NCBI GenBank assembly: GCA_913055655.1
Contig: CAJXKA010000001.1
Coordinates: forward strand, 930,842-994,841
From: an uncultured Oceanospirillales bacterium
GTDB taxonomy: Bacteria; Pseudomonadota; Gammaproteobacteria; Xanthomonadales; SZUA-36
Length of the DNA: 64,000 bases
Reading direction: 5' to 3'
The position numbers and the translations under genes are program-made. How positions within the stretch are numbered: the first letter of the stretch is position 1; each line of letters begins with the position of its first letter. The notes beneath the pieces were generated by a model that saw nothing but the letters and a program-made list of their open reading frames with translations, was not told where the DNA came from and did not search any database. Of the stretch, positions 34,791 to 46,775 are shown piece after piece.

Positions 34791-35042
34791 TCAGCCGTCC
34801 CCGGGCGGGGCTTCGGCCGGTGGCTTGAGGCCAATCGGGCCCGGTGTTGACGGCTTCACCCAGCCCAGTTGGTAAGCCGCGAAGATCAGCACGAACAGCA
34901 GCATCGACAGGCCGATCCGCCACGTCAGCCGCCAGACGACCCGGTCGCCCTCCCCCTTGTCCTGGATCAGGAATACGAACGACGAGGCCAGGCACCAGAT
35001 GATGGCGAGCAGAAAGGCGATGATGATGATTTTCGAGATCAA
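34791..35042 (-). CDS. DUF2909 / twin-helix membrane protein of the cox cluster
   Basis: 83 residues with two transmembrane helices (about 3-26 and 43-62) joined by a basic loop containing DKGEGDRVVWRLTWRIG, the family hallmark. It ends in a Pro-rich tail. The homologous Pseudomonas gene lies at the same place, between coxC and the SURF1 gene, so a link to oxidase assembly is likely but untested. I chose the TTG at 35042, since GGAG lies 7 bases upstream and family members begin right before this first helix. A longer ATG frame would overlap the SURF1 start on the other strand. Confidence 0.82.
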   Translation of the reverse strand: MISKIIIIAFLLAIIWCLASSFVFLIQDKGEGDRVVWRLTWRIGLSMLLFVLIFAAYQLGWVKPSTPGPIGLKPPAEAPPGDG

Positions 35043-35127
35043 GCCGAGACTCCGTTCACCCGCGCCGGGTGGCGGGCGTGGGGCGAGTATAACGGAAGCG
35101 GCGCACCATCCCACTTGCCGGTAAGCC

Positions 35128-35844
35128 ATGCGATTCAGACCTTCCATATTGTCCACGCTCGTGCTGTTTTCCCTGGCGGCCGGCTTTATTGCGCTTGGCC
35201 AGTGGCAGCAGGGTCGTGCCGAGTCGAAAGAACGGATCGTGACGGCATTTGCGCAGGGCGAACGGGCCGATACCCTGCCCGTGCAGCCGGACCCGCAGGC
35301 ATTTACGCGGGTGAAGCTGAGCGGGCGTTTCGATGCGGGTCGCCAGTGGCTGGTCGACAACCAGGTCCACCAGGCCCGGCCCGGCCTGCATGTATTGACG
35401 CCTTTCGAGGTCAATGATGATTCGGGCGCCGGCAGGACCTTGCTGGTCAATCGCGGCTGGGTCGCCCAGGGGCCTGACCGTTCGCGATTGCCCGATGTAC
35501 CATCGCCACCGGCGAGCGCCACCATCGAAGGTTTCCTGGCCCCGGTGCGCACACCGGGCATTCAGCTGGGTGAAGGCCCGGGCGCTGCCGGTGACGATGT
35601 CGAATGGCCGCGCCGGGTGGTGTGGCCGGACCTGGATACCATGGCCCAGGAACTCGGCCAGCCCCTCTATCCCCTGGTCCTGTACCTGGACGCCAACAGC
35701 CCGGCCGGCCTGGACGGCCGCGACTGGCAGCCGGTGTCCATGGGGCCGGAACGACACCGCGGCTACGCGGTACAGTGGTACGCACTGGCCGCCACGGCGA
35801 TTGCCGGCTGGCTGGTGCTGGCCACGCGACGGAGAACGAACTGA
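35128..35844 (+). CDS. SURF1-family cytochrome oxidase biogenesis protein
   Basis: Involved in inserting haem a into subunit I. 238 residues with the standard two-helix layout: one N-terminal helix (about 6-23, followed by LGQWQQGRAESKE) and one C-terminal helix (YALAATAIAGWLVLATRRR) enclosing a periplasmic domain. The conserved blocks are VKLSGRFDAGRQWLVDNQVH and LLVNRGWVAQGPDRS, with PLVLYLDANSPAGLDG later on. Its stop shares bases with the ATG of the next gene (TGATG). Confidence 0.93.
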   Translation: MRFRPSILSTLVLFSLAAGFIALGQWQQGRAESKERIVTAFAQGERADTLPVQPDPQAFTRVKLSGRFDAGRQWLVDNQVHQARPGLHVLTPFEVNDDSGAGRTLLVNRGWVAQGPDRSRLPDVPSPPASATIEGFLAPVRTPGIQLGEGPGAAGDDVEWPRRVVWPDLDTMAQELGQPLYPLVLYLDANSPAGLDGRDWQPVSMGPERHRGYAVQWYALAATAIAGWLVLATRRRTN

Positions 35845-36431
35845 TGCAACAACGCAGTCGCAACCGCCTGGTGCTGATCGCCATCGCGGTGCTGTTTTTC
35901 CTGCCGGTGCTGGCCGCCGTGCTGATGCAATCGAAATGGTGGCATTTCGAACCGGCCCACACGACCAACCGCGGTGCCCTGGTGGAGCCGCCGCAGTCGA
36001 TACCGGATGGCGCCGTGGACTGGACCACCGAACAGGGACCGCGATGGATGGTGCTGTACCTGCCTGCCACGGATTGCGGAAAGCCCTGCGTGGAAGATGC
36101 CGCGGCATTGCGGCAAATCCACATCGGGCTCGGCCGTCGGCGTGAACACGTGGTGATCGGGTTGCTGCCGGCCAACCCTGGCGGGGCGCTGGCGCCGGAT
36201 GAATGGCAACGCGTCTACGACGAGTTCGTGATCGGCGCCGGCCGTGGCGATGATGCGTGGCAGGTGCTGCGGGACGCGGCTGCCGCCACCGGGGTGGGTG
36301 ATGCCACGATGGCCCGCCACGCCTTCCTGCTGGACCCGGCCGGCCGTGTCGTACTGGCCTACCCCGCAGATTTCACCCCCGGCGACATCAACAAGGACCT
36401 GAAACGCCTGCTGAAAGGAGGCGCCGAATGA
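35844..36431 (+). CDS. Membrane-anchored Sco/thioredoxin-like oxidase assembly protein
   Basis: 195 residues. One N-terminal transmembrane helix (about 9-30) is followed by a thioredoxin-like periplasmic domain. It has a CGKPC (CxxxC) pair at about residues 78-82, preceded by WMVLYLPATD. Further on, ARHAFLLDPAGRVVLAYP places a His where Sco proteins have their copper ligand. It fills the position of the uncharacterised gene between SURF1 and ctaA in Pseudomonas. A copper-delivery or thiol-reducing role in CuA assembly is an inference; overall similarity to Sco1 is weak. It is coupled to both neighbours by overlaps. Confidence 0.82.
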   Translation: MQQRSRNRLVLIAIAVLFFLPVLAAVLMQSKWWHFEPAHTTNRGALVEPPQSIPDGAVDWTTEQGPRWMVLYLPATDCGKPCVEDAAALRQIHIGLGRRREHVVIGLLPANPGGALAPDEWQRVYDEFVIGAGRGDDAWQVLRDAAAATGVGDATMARHAFLLDPAGRVVLAYPADFTPGDINKDLKRLLKGGAE

Positions 36432-37414
36432 GCCCCGCGCTGCACCGACTGGCCCTGTTTGCCGCCGTGATCACGCTCTGCGTGATCGTCCTGGGCGCCT
36501 GGGTGCGCCTGTCTCATGCCGGCCTGGGCTGTCCCGACTGGCCGGGCTGTTACGGCAAGCTGACCTGGCCGACCGAGCATCACGAGGTCAGCGCCGCCAA
36601 CGAGGCTTTTCCGGATCGCCCGGTCGAGGTTCACAAGGCCTGGCGCGAGATGGTGCATCGCTACCTGGCCGGCACGCTGGTGTTGCTGGTGGTCGCCATT
36701 AACTGGCTGGCCTGGCGTGGCGACCGCGCGGCCCGGCAGATGCGCGGTATCGCGGCCGTCGCCCTGGGCCTGATCCTGTTCCAGGCCGCCCTGGGCATGT
36801 GGACCGTGACGCTCAAGCTGATGCCCATCGTCGTTATGGGCCACCTGATGGGCGGCATGGCCACGCTCGGGCTGCTCAGCTGGATTGCCTTCCGCACGGG
36901 TCCATTGCCCTATGAACGCATCACCGGGATGCGCACCATGGTCATTGCCGCGTTGGTCGTGCTGGTCATGCAGGTTGCCCTTGGCGGCTGGACCAGCGCG
37001 AATTATGCCGCACTGTCTTGCCCTGACTTGCCCACCTGCACCGGGCAGTGGTGGCCGGAGACCGATTTCGTCGCTGGCTTCACCGTTTCACGCGAAGTCG
37101 GCGTGAACTACGAAGGCGGCATTCTCGACCAGCCCGCCCGCGCCGCGATCCACATCGCCCACCGCATCGGTGCCATCGTGACGTTGCTGGTACTGCTGGC
37201 TACGGGGTTGCGGTTGCTGCACTGGCAGGAACTCCGGGCCGGCGCCCTGGCGTTGATGCTCGGGGTCTGTGCCCAGTTCACGCTGGGCCTGCTGAATGTC
37301 CACCTGAAGCTGCCGCTGGCCAACGCCGTGGCCCATAACGGCGTGGCCGCGCTGCTGATTGCCTGCCTGGTGTGGCTGCTGGCCCGCACCACGGCACGAC
37401 CCGCCCGGCCATGA
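36428..37414 (+). CDS. ctaA: Haem A synthase (Cox15/CtaA)
   Basis: Oxidises the C8 methyl of haem O to a formyl group, giving haem A. 328 residues and about eight helices in two related halves. Ligand and loop motifs include [76 protein letters not shown] and [12 protein letters not shown]. The two Cys pairs and four His typical of the long proteobacterial type are visible. It overlaps its upstream and downstream neighbours by four bases each. Confidence 0.97.
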   Translation: MSPALHRLALFAAVITLCVIVLGAWVRLSHAGLGCPDWPGCYGKLTWPTEHHEVSAANEAFPDRPVEVHKAWREMVHRYLAGTLVLLVVAINWLAWRGDRAARQMRGIAAVALGLILFQAALGMWTVTLKLMPIVVMGHLMGGMATLGLLSWIAFRTGPLPYERITGMRTMVIAALVVLVMQVALGGWTSANYAALSCPDLPTCTGQWWPETDFVAGFTVSREVGVNYEGGILDQPARAAIHIAHRIGAIVTLLVLLATGLRLLHWQELRAGALALMLGVCAQFTLGLLNVHLKLPLANAVAHNGVAALLIACLVWLLARTTARPARP

Positions 37415-38289
37415 CCCACTGGCGCGACTACCTGGAGCTGTGCAAGCCGCGCGTGGTGGCACTGATCGTGTTCACCGCGGTGGTCGGCATGCTGCTGGCG
37501 ACCACGGGCGCGCCGCCGCTGAGCGCCCTGCTGGCCGGTACCGCGGGTATCGGCCTGGCCGCGTCTTCGGCGGCCGCCATCAACCACCTGCTGGATCGCC
37601 GCATCGATGCCGTGATGGCCCGGACCCGGGAACGTCCCCTGCCCACGGGTCACCTGACCGCCACGCGCGTCGCCACGTTTGCCGGCACGCTGGGCGCCCT
37701 GGCCATGGTGATCCTGGTCGTGTTCGTGAATGTGCTGACCGCGGTGCTGACGTTCGCCTCGCTGATCGGCTACGCCGTGGTCTACACCACGTGGCTGAAA
37801 CGGGCGACACCGCAGAACATCGTCATCGGCGGCGCCGCCGGTGCGGCCCCGCCCGTGCTGGGCTGGACCTCGGTCACCGGCCAGGTCGACGCCGACGCCC
37901 TGCTGCTGTTCCTGATCATCTTCGTCTGGACGCCGCCGCATTTCTGGGCACTGGCGATCTACCGCCGGGCCGATTACGCCGCGGTGGATATCCCGATGCT
38001 GCCGGTCACCCATGGTGTGACGTTCACGCGCTGGCAGATCCTGTTCTACACCATCCTGCTGGTGATCGTGACCACCCTGCCGTGGCTGACCGGCATGAGC
38101 GGACTGGTGTACCTGTCCGGCGCGACCGTGCTGAACGCGGGTTTCCTGTGGTACGCCTTCGCCTTGCTGCGCGACGATGACCGCCAATTGCCCATGCGTG
38201 CGTTTGGCTACTCGGTGGTTTACCTGATGGTCCTGTTTGCCTTCCTGATGGTGGACCACTATTTCACCGCCTGGACGATGGGTGGCTGA
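37411..38289 (+). CDS. ctaB: Protohaem IX farnesyltransferase (haem O synthase)
   Basis: UbiA-family membrane prenyltransferase that attaches farnesyl to haem B. 292 residues from the ATG at 37411, which overlaps the ctaA stop. [21 protein letters not shown] is the usual first helix. [23 protein letters not shown] carries the Asp-rich prenyl-diphosphate site, and [26 protein letters not shown] the second conserved loop. In Pseudomonas a senC gene follows; here the next gene is gcvP. Confidence 0.97.
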   Translation: MTHWRDYLELCKPRVVALIVFTAVVGMLLATTGAPPLSALLAGTAGIGLAASSAAAINHLLDRRIDAVMARTRERPLPTGHLTATRVATFAGTLGALAMVILVVFVNVLTAVLTFASLIGYAVVYTTWLKRATPQNIVIGGAAGAAPPVLGWTSVTGQVDADALLLFLIIFVWTPPHFWALAIYRRADYAAVDIPMLPVTHGVTFTRWQILFYTILLVIVTTLPWLTGMSGLVYLSGATVLNAGFLWYAFALLRDDDRQLPMRAFGYSVVYLMVLFAFLMVDHYFTAWTMGG

Positions 38290-38384
38290 TTTCACCCGCT
38301 TTTTTCGCCATGCACCCCCTGCGCGGAATCGCGTTTACCATTAAAATACGCGCCTCCTGAACACCCTGCTACAGGCTCCAGAAC

Positions 38385-41309
<2,925 letters not shown>

Positions 41310-41314
41310 CTATT

Positions 41315-41427
41315 GGTGAGCAGTGAGCGGTAAGCAGTGAGGAGTGCCGGGCTCCGCCCGGCTGGAAAACCACCACTACTCACTGCTTACTGCTCACTGC
41401 TTACTGCTTACTGCTTACCGCTTACCC
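41315..41427. repeat. Heptamer-built inverted repeat with nested hairpin between gcvP and lysAC
   Basis: The right arm (41379-41427) is seven back-to-back 7-mers of the form CTYACYG: CTCACTG, CTTACTG, CTCACTG, CTTACTG, CTTACTG, CTTACCG, CTTACCC. The left arm (41315-41341) is built from the reverse-complement units CAGTGAG, CGGTAAG and CAGTGAG, and pairs with the first part of the right arm with few mismatches. Between them lies a perfect GCCGGGC-TCC-GCCCGGC hairpin (41346-41362). The element sits between two convergent genes and contains the lysAC stop codon. It may act as a two-way terminator. Confidence 0.85.
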
Positions 41428-43986
41428 GATGACAACCTCGGGCGCCGGCTCACGCAGGTTATACCGCGACGACATCGTCCGGCCGTAAGCGCCCGCATTC
41501 GCCACCAGGATGATGTCGCCCTCGTCGCTTTCCGGCAGGTAGCGGCCTTCGCCAAGCGTGTCGCCCGATTCGCAGATCGGGCCGACCACGGTGTAGCGCT
41601 CCCGGGCCGGTTCATCCAGCCGGCTGAGATTGACGATCTCGTGGTGGGCCCCGTAAAGGGCCGGACGGATGAGCGAGTTCATGCCCGTCGAAATGCCAAG
41701 ATACTGGTGTTGCCCCTTGCGTTTGAGCTGCGTCACCGGGGCCAGCAGGACGCCGGCTTCAGCCACCAGGTAACGACCCGGCTCGATCCAGATGTCCACG
41801 CCCGCACGCCCTTCGACGCTGCCGATCGCGGCGTCCATGGCGGCCAGGTCGAAAACCGGCTGGCCGGGACGCTCCGGCACACCGAGACCGCCACCCAGGT
41901 CGATGACCCGAACCGACGGGAAACGTTCACGCACGGCCAGCAGGCGGCGCAACTGCTCGGACCAGACATCGGCCGTGTGCACGCCGCTGCCGGTATGCGC
42001 GTGCAAGCCGACAACGTTAATGTCGTGGGCCGCGATCAGCTCGGCCAGGGTATCGAGTTGCGCCAGCTCGATGCCGAACTTGGAACGCGCGCCGGAGGTC
42101 ACGACCTTGCTGTGGTGGCCGTGGCCAAACGCCAGGTCGAGTCTCAGGAACACTTCCTGCCCCCTGAACAACTCGGTCCAGCGGGTCAGCGGCCAGGCGT
42201 TGTCCACCGTGACGCGCACGCCCATGTCGAACGCACGTGCATATTCCTCACGGCGGGCAAAGTTGGGGGTAAACAGGATATCCGAAGGCCTGATATTCGG
42301 CACCACGCCCTGCAGGTGTTCGATTTCGGCCACGGAGACACAGTCAAACCCCACGCCGGCGCCGTGCAGTGCGCGCAGCACCTCCGGGTGGTTGTTGGCC
42401 TTCATCGCGTAGAGCACGCGATCCACGTTGTTGAGCCCGGTCAGGCGACCGGCCGCCGCCCGGACGGTGTCGAGGTTGTAAACGTAGAGGGCGCCGCGCT
42501 CGCGGGCCAGGTCGATCAGCTTCGGCGCGGCCTCGCGCCACCAGGGCCCCTCGCCGGCCGAGTCGACCGCCGCCGTCATTTCCCGCCAGCTTTCTCCGAA
42601 GTCATCCCCGGAAGCGGCTTCCTGGGCGACCAGGCTGCGATGCAGGTGCTGCACCATGCGGTCTGAATTCTCCGCGTCGACGACCAGCGTCAGGTTCAGG
42701 TCGTTCGCGGACTGGGTCACCATGTGGACCTTGCGGTCCTGCAACACGTCCAGGGCCTCGGAAAGCCGGCCCAGGATGGTGCGGATCTGGTTGCCGACCA
42801 GGCTGACGGAAACGCAACCGGTGACCACCTGGACGGTACACAGCTTCGACAGGTCGGCCGTCAGGCGGTCCAGCACCTGGCGGTTGCCGGCGCCGTGCCG
42901 GCCCGGGTCCAGGCTGACCGTGACACTGGATTCGGAGGTCGAGATCAGGTCGACGGACAGGCCATGGTCGCGGAACACACCGAAGGCCGCGGCCAGGAAG
43001 CCCACCTGGCGCCACATGGCCGGGTTCTCCATCATCACCAGGGTCAGGCCGCCACGATGGACAATGCCTTTCAGGCGCGCCTCGGTCGCCGCAGACCGCG
43101 GGCCGACCGCCGTGCCACGGACGTTCGGCCGGGTGGTGTCACGAATCTGCAGCGGCACACCGGCCTCCTTGCAGATACGCACACTGGGCGGATGCAGCAC
43201 CTTGGCCCCCATCGAGGCCAGTTCCTGCGCCTCGCTGTAGCTCAGGTCAAGCAACAGCCTTGCGTCCGGCACCAGGCGCGGGTCAGCGCTGAATATGCCC
43301 GGCACATCGGTCCAGATTTCCAGCGGGTTCGCTGACAACCGCGCCGCGAAGGTCGCGGCCGAGGTGTCGGATCCGCCACGGCCCAGCAGCCAGGTCGCGC
43401 CACCCGGCCCGCCCACCAGGAAGCCCTGGGTGACGTGAATCGCGCCCTCGGCGGCCAGTCGCCCGGCCATGGCCGGGTCGGTGGAAGCATCGCAGCTGGC
43501 GGAGAGCGGCGAGTCGTGCTCACCGGAGGCATGCAGCAGCTGGCGTGCATCCTGCAGGCGCGGTTCCAGCCCGCGTGCGGTCATAATGTCGATGGCCAGC
43601 GTGGTCGACAGGCGCTCACCGAAACCAAGCAATTCGGCGCGGTCAGCATCATTGTCCAGGGGGAGGTTTGCCGTGAGCGACCCGGACAGTTCAGCCATGA
43701 GCGCCCTGAATGCCTCGCCGGGCTGGACCTGCAACGCCTCGCACAGGCGTTGGTGGCGGTCGGTGATGTCCCCGAGCAGTGCCTCGCGCTCACCGGGGCC
43801 TGCCGCGTCACAGAGCGCCGTGAGCGCGTTGGTCACGCCCGACAGTGCGGACAGCACGACCAGCACATTCTGGCCGGCCCCGTCGGCATCACGCACCTGC
43901 CCGCAGATCACGTCCCAGCCCGCCGGATCGGCGACACTGGTGCCGCCGAACTTCAATACCCGCCAGCCGCGGTTGTCCTCGTTCAT
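41422..43986 (-). CDS. lysAC: Bifunctional aspartate kinase / diaminopimelate decarboxylase
   Basis: Fusion of the first and last enzymes of lysine synthesis. 854 residues from the ATG at 43986, which has GGAGG about nine bases upstream. The kinase half (to about residue 450) shows LKFGGTSVADPAGW, LGRGGSDTSAATFAARL and ACT-type regulatory segments near LTLVMMENPAMW. The PLP decarboxylase half shows the PLP lysine in YAMKANNHPEVL (about 527), LHAHTGSGVHT, VIDLGGGLGV, and CESGDTLGEGRYLPE with the catalytic Cys of the partner subunit. This fusion is known from Xanthomonadaceae. Direct channelling is unlikely, since the steps are far apart; joint feedback control is possible. Confidence 0.95.
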   Translation of the reverse strand: MNEDNRGWRVLKFGGTSVADPAGWDVICGQVRDADGAGQNVLVVLSALSGVTNALTALCDAAGPGEREALLGDITDRHQRLCEALQVQPGEAFRALMAELSGSLTANLPLDNDADRAELLGFGERLSTTLAIDIMTARGLEPRLQDARQLLHASGEHDSPLSASCDASTDPAMAGRLAAEGAIHVTQGFLVGGPGGATWLLGRGGSDTSAATFAARLSANPLEIWTDVPGIFSADPRLVPDARLLLDLSYSEAQELASMGAKVLHPPSVRICKEAGVPLQIRDTTRPNVRGTAVGPRSAATEARLKGIVHRGGLTLVMMENPAMWRQVGFLAAAFGVFRDHGLSVDLISTSESSVTVSLDPGRHGAGNRQVLDRLTADLSKLCTVQVVTGCVSVSLVGNQIRTILGRLSEALDVLQDRKVHMVTQSANDLNLTLVVDAENSDRMVQHLHRSLVAQEAASGDDFGESWREMTAAVDSAGEGPWWREAAPKLIDLARERGALYVYNLDTVRAAAGRLTGLNNVDRVLYAMKANNHPEVLRALHGAGVGFDCVSVAEIEHLQGVVPNIRPSDILFTPNFARREEYARAFDMGVRVTVDNAWPLTRWTELFRGQEVFLRLDLAFGHGHHSKVVTSGARSKFGIELAQLDTLAELIAAHDINVVGLHAHTGSGVHTADVWSEQLRRLLAVRERFPSVRVIDLGGGLGVPERPGQPVFDLAAMDAAIGSVEGRAGVDIWIEPGRYLVAEAGVLLAPVTQLKRKGQHQYLGISTGMNSLIRPALYGAHHEIVNLSRLDEPARERYTVVGPICESGDTLGEGRYLPESDEGDIILVANAGAYGRTMSSRYNLREPAPEVVIG

Positions 43987-44006
43987 CGACTCACTCCTCC
44001 TCATAC

Positions 44007-44033
44007 AAAAACGGCCTCCGCGTGGGAGGCCGT
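44007..44033 (-). terminator. Rho-independent terminator between rpoH and lysAC
   Basis: On the minus strand ACGGCCTCC-CACGC-GGAGGCCGT forms a perfect 9-bp stem with a 5-base loop, followed by TTTT. It starts about 25 bases after the rpoH stop and ends about 20 bases before the lysAC start codon, so it should separate the two transcripts. Confidence 0.9.
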
Positions 44034-44058
44034 TCGGTGATCCGGGGCCGGCGACGCG

Positions 44059-44919
<861 letters not shown>

Positions 44920-44944
44920 TGAAACTCCTCAATTCAAGCGCGTC

Positions 44945-44953
44945 ATTATACCA
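44945..44953 (-). promoter_or_regulatory. Extended -10 promoter of rpoH
   Basis: TGGTATAAT on the minus strand is a perfect extended -10 (TGnTATAAT). No -35 match lies 17 bases upstream, which extended -10 promoters do not need. Transcription would start near 44938, about 19 bases before the rpoH ATG. Confidence 0.75.
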
Positions 44954-44963
44954 GTTTTCATCC

Positions 44964-45030
44964 TCGGATCACGTATCCGAACCCGCAGAATGACCCTGGA
45001 ATATGACGAATTAGCAGACTGTAGAGTCTG
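44964..45030. promoter_or_regulatory. Two inverted repeats upstream of the rpoH promoter
   Basis: TCGGAT-CACGT-ATCCGA (44964-44980) is centred about 34 bases before the predicted rpoH transcription start, over the -35 position. CAGACT-GTAG-AGTCTG (45015-45030) lies further upstream. Both have perfect 6-base arms. They are candidate operator sites; no binding protein can be named. Confidence 0.5.
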
Positions 45031-45081
45031 ACAATGTTTTTCGGCCCTTGTTCCCGCCCCGGTGAATTATTTTCAGGCGCT

Positions 45082-46050
45082 TCAGCGGCGCCCGAGCGTA
45101 CCGCCGACGCGCAGCGTTTTCAGGTGCCGCTGGACGGCCACGGCCGCACCGACCCAGCCCAGCAAGCCGCCGGACAACAGCACCAGGAAGGTCTCAAAAA
45201 TGCCCAGCCCGCCCAGGTCGCCCTGGTGGCCGTAGCTGGCCAGCAGGCGGTCCAGCGGACCTTCAAGATAGATCAACGCGCCGTTGATCATCACCATGGC
45301 CAGCACCCCACCAAGCAAGCCATACCAGAACCCTGCGTACAGGAATGGCTGGCGGATGAACCCGGGCCAGGCGCCGACCAGCGCCATGATCTCGATCTCG
45401 TCGGTGCGGGCAGCGACATCCAGGCGAATGGTGTTGGCGACGACCACCACCACGGCGACACCGAACAACAGCACCAGCACCGACACGGCGGCGCGCCCCA
45501 GCTCCAGCAGGCGGCCGAAACGCTGCAGCCACTTGAAGTCGAAGGTGACGGACTCAACGCCTTCCTGTGCGGCGATGAAATCGGCCAGGGCCTGCGCCCG
45601 GGTTTCCATCGCCGCGTCCGCCCCGCCCGCAGGGCTGACACTGAGCACCCAGGGCAATGGATTGGACCCCAGCAGGTCAAGCGCGTCACCGAAACCCGAC
45701 GCCTGGCGAAACTCGCCGAGCCCCTGCTCGGGCGACACGGTCTCGACGACACCGACGTCATCGCGCGCCGAGAGCACCCCGGCCAGTGCGTTGACCCGCT
45801 CATCGCTGACGCCGGCCTGCATGAACACCGTCAGGGCGCCCCAGTCGTCTTCGCGAAGGTCCACGCGGTCAAGGTTGGTCAGCGTGACGTACAGGCCAAG
45901 CGGCAGCAGCATCGCGATGCCGATGACCAGCACCGTCATCAGTGTGCCGACGCGGTGCGCCATCAGCGCGCCAAGACTGGAAAAAAAACTGTAGCTGTGC
46001 CGCCGCGCCCAGCCGCGGAGTCGCTGACGGATGCCGGGGCCGGCGCTCAT
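45082..46050 (-). CDS. ftsX: Cell division protein FtsX
   Basis: Permease-like partner of FtsE in the divisome that transmits ATPase activity to periplasmic EnvC. 322 residues with four transmembrane segments and a large periplasmic loop between the first two. The N-terminal part has LGALMAHRVGTLMTVLVIGIAMLLPLGLY. The C-terminal FtsX domain shows NTIRLDVAARTDEIEIMALVGA, GGVLAMVMINGALIYL and GLLGWVGAAVAVQRHL. Its start overlaps the ftsE stop (ATGA). The envC-like gene of this genome is at 21421-22584. Confidence 0.96.
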   Translation of the reverse strand: MSAGPGIRQRLRGWARRHSYSFFSSLGALMAHRVGTLMTVLVIGIAMLLPLGLYVTLTNLDRVDLREDDWGALTVFMQAGVSDERVNALAGVLSARDDVGVVETVSPEQGLGEFRQASGFGDALDLLGSNPLPWVLSVSPAGGADAAMETRAQALADFIAAQEGVESVTFDFKWLQRFGRLLELGRAAVSVLVLLFGVAVVVVVANTIRLDVAARTDEIEIMALVGAWPGFIRQPFLYAGFWYGLLGGVLAMVMINGALIYLEGPLDRLLASYGHQGDLGGLGIFETFLVLLSGGLLGWVGAAVAVQRHLKTLRVGGTLGRR

Positions 46051-46730
46051 GACACCACCGGTGCGGTCGGCACCACGTCATCCATCAACCGGCCGTCAGA
46101 CAGGACCAGCACGCGCTCACCCATGCGCCGCACCAGGTGCAGGTCATGGCTGGCGATGAGCACGGTCATGCCGCGCTGGTTGAGCTCCCGGAACAGGTCG
46201 AACAGTTCCCACGACAGGTCGGGATCGAGGTTGCCCGTGGGCTCATCGGCCAACAGCAGCGGCGGCATACCGACAATCGCCCGCGCCACGCCGACACGCT
46301 GTTGTTCACCACCGGACAGGGACAGCGGCCAGGCCTGCTCGCGGTTGGCCAGCCCGACCTTCTTCAGCGCGGCTCGCACTTTCTTGCCGATGTCTGAATA
46401 GCGCAGGCCGGCGATCAGCAGCGGCAGCGCGACATTGTCAAAGACGGTCTTGTCGTTGAGAAGCTTGTGATCCTGGAAGATCATGCCGATGCCCTGGCGC
46501 ACGCGTGGCGCCAGCCGGTCCGGCGTGTCGCCGAGATCACGCCCGGCCACCTCGACACGGCCACGGGTCGGCCGTTCCAGCATCATCACCAGGCGCAGCA
46601 AGGTGCTCTTACCGGCGCCCGAATGACCGGTCAGGAAACAGAATTCACCGTCGCCGAGTTCGAAACTCAGTTCCGACAGGGCCTGGTTGCCATTGGGATA
46701 GCGCTTGCTGACACGATCGAAACGGATCAT
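46047..46730 (-). CDS. ftsE: Cell division ATP-binding protein FtsE
   Basis: ABC-type ATPase of the divisome. 227 residues (E. coli 222). Walker A is GHSGAGKSTLLRLVMMLE (about residue 36), the ABC signature is LSGGEQQRVGVARAIVGMP, Walker B is LLLADEPTGNLDPD, and the switch His is in VLIASHDLHLV. In many gammaproteobacteria ftsY precedes ftsE; here rhlB does, 45 bases upstream. Confidence 0.97.
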   Translation of the reverse strand: MIRFDRVSKRYPNGNQALSELSFELGDGEFCFLTGHSGAGKSTLLRLVMMLERPTRGRVEVAGRDLGDTPDRLAPRVRQGIGMIFQDHKLLNDKTVFDNVALPLLIAGLRYSDIGKKVRAALKKVGLANREQAWPLSLSGGEQQRVGVARAIVGMPPLLLADEPTGNLDPDLSWELFDLFRELNQRGMTVLIASHDLHLVRRMGERVLVLSDGRLMDDVVPTAPVVS

Positions 46731-46775
46731 GGACGGGCCTCCGTTCCCGCGCTCAAGCCGTGCCGGTCACCCGGG

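Noticed and set aside
38290..38384. Glycine riboswitch upstream of gcvP
   Set aside because: Only 95 bases are available and no tandem aptamer-like conserved blocks are seen.
41379..41427. CRISPR-like array
   Set aside because: The units are 7 bases long with no spacers, so it is a simple tandem repeat.
45050..45090. Terminator after ftsX
   Set aside because: GGCGC/GCGCC arms are only 5 bp with a 7-base loop, and there is no proper T-run.
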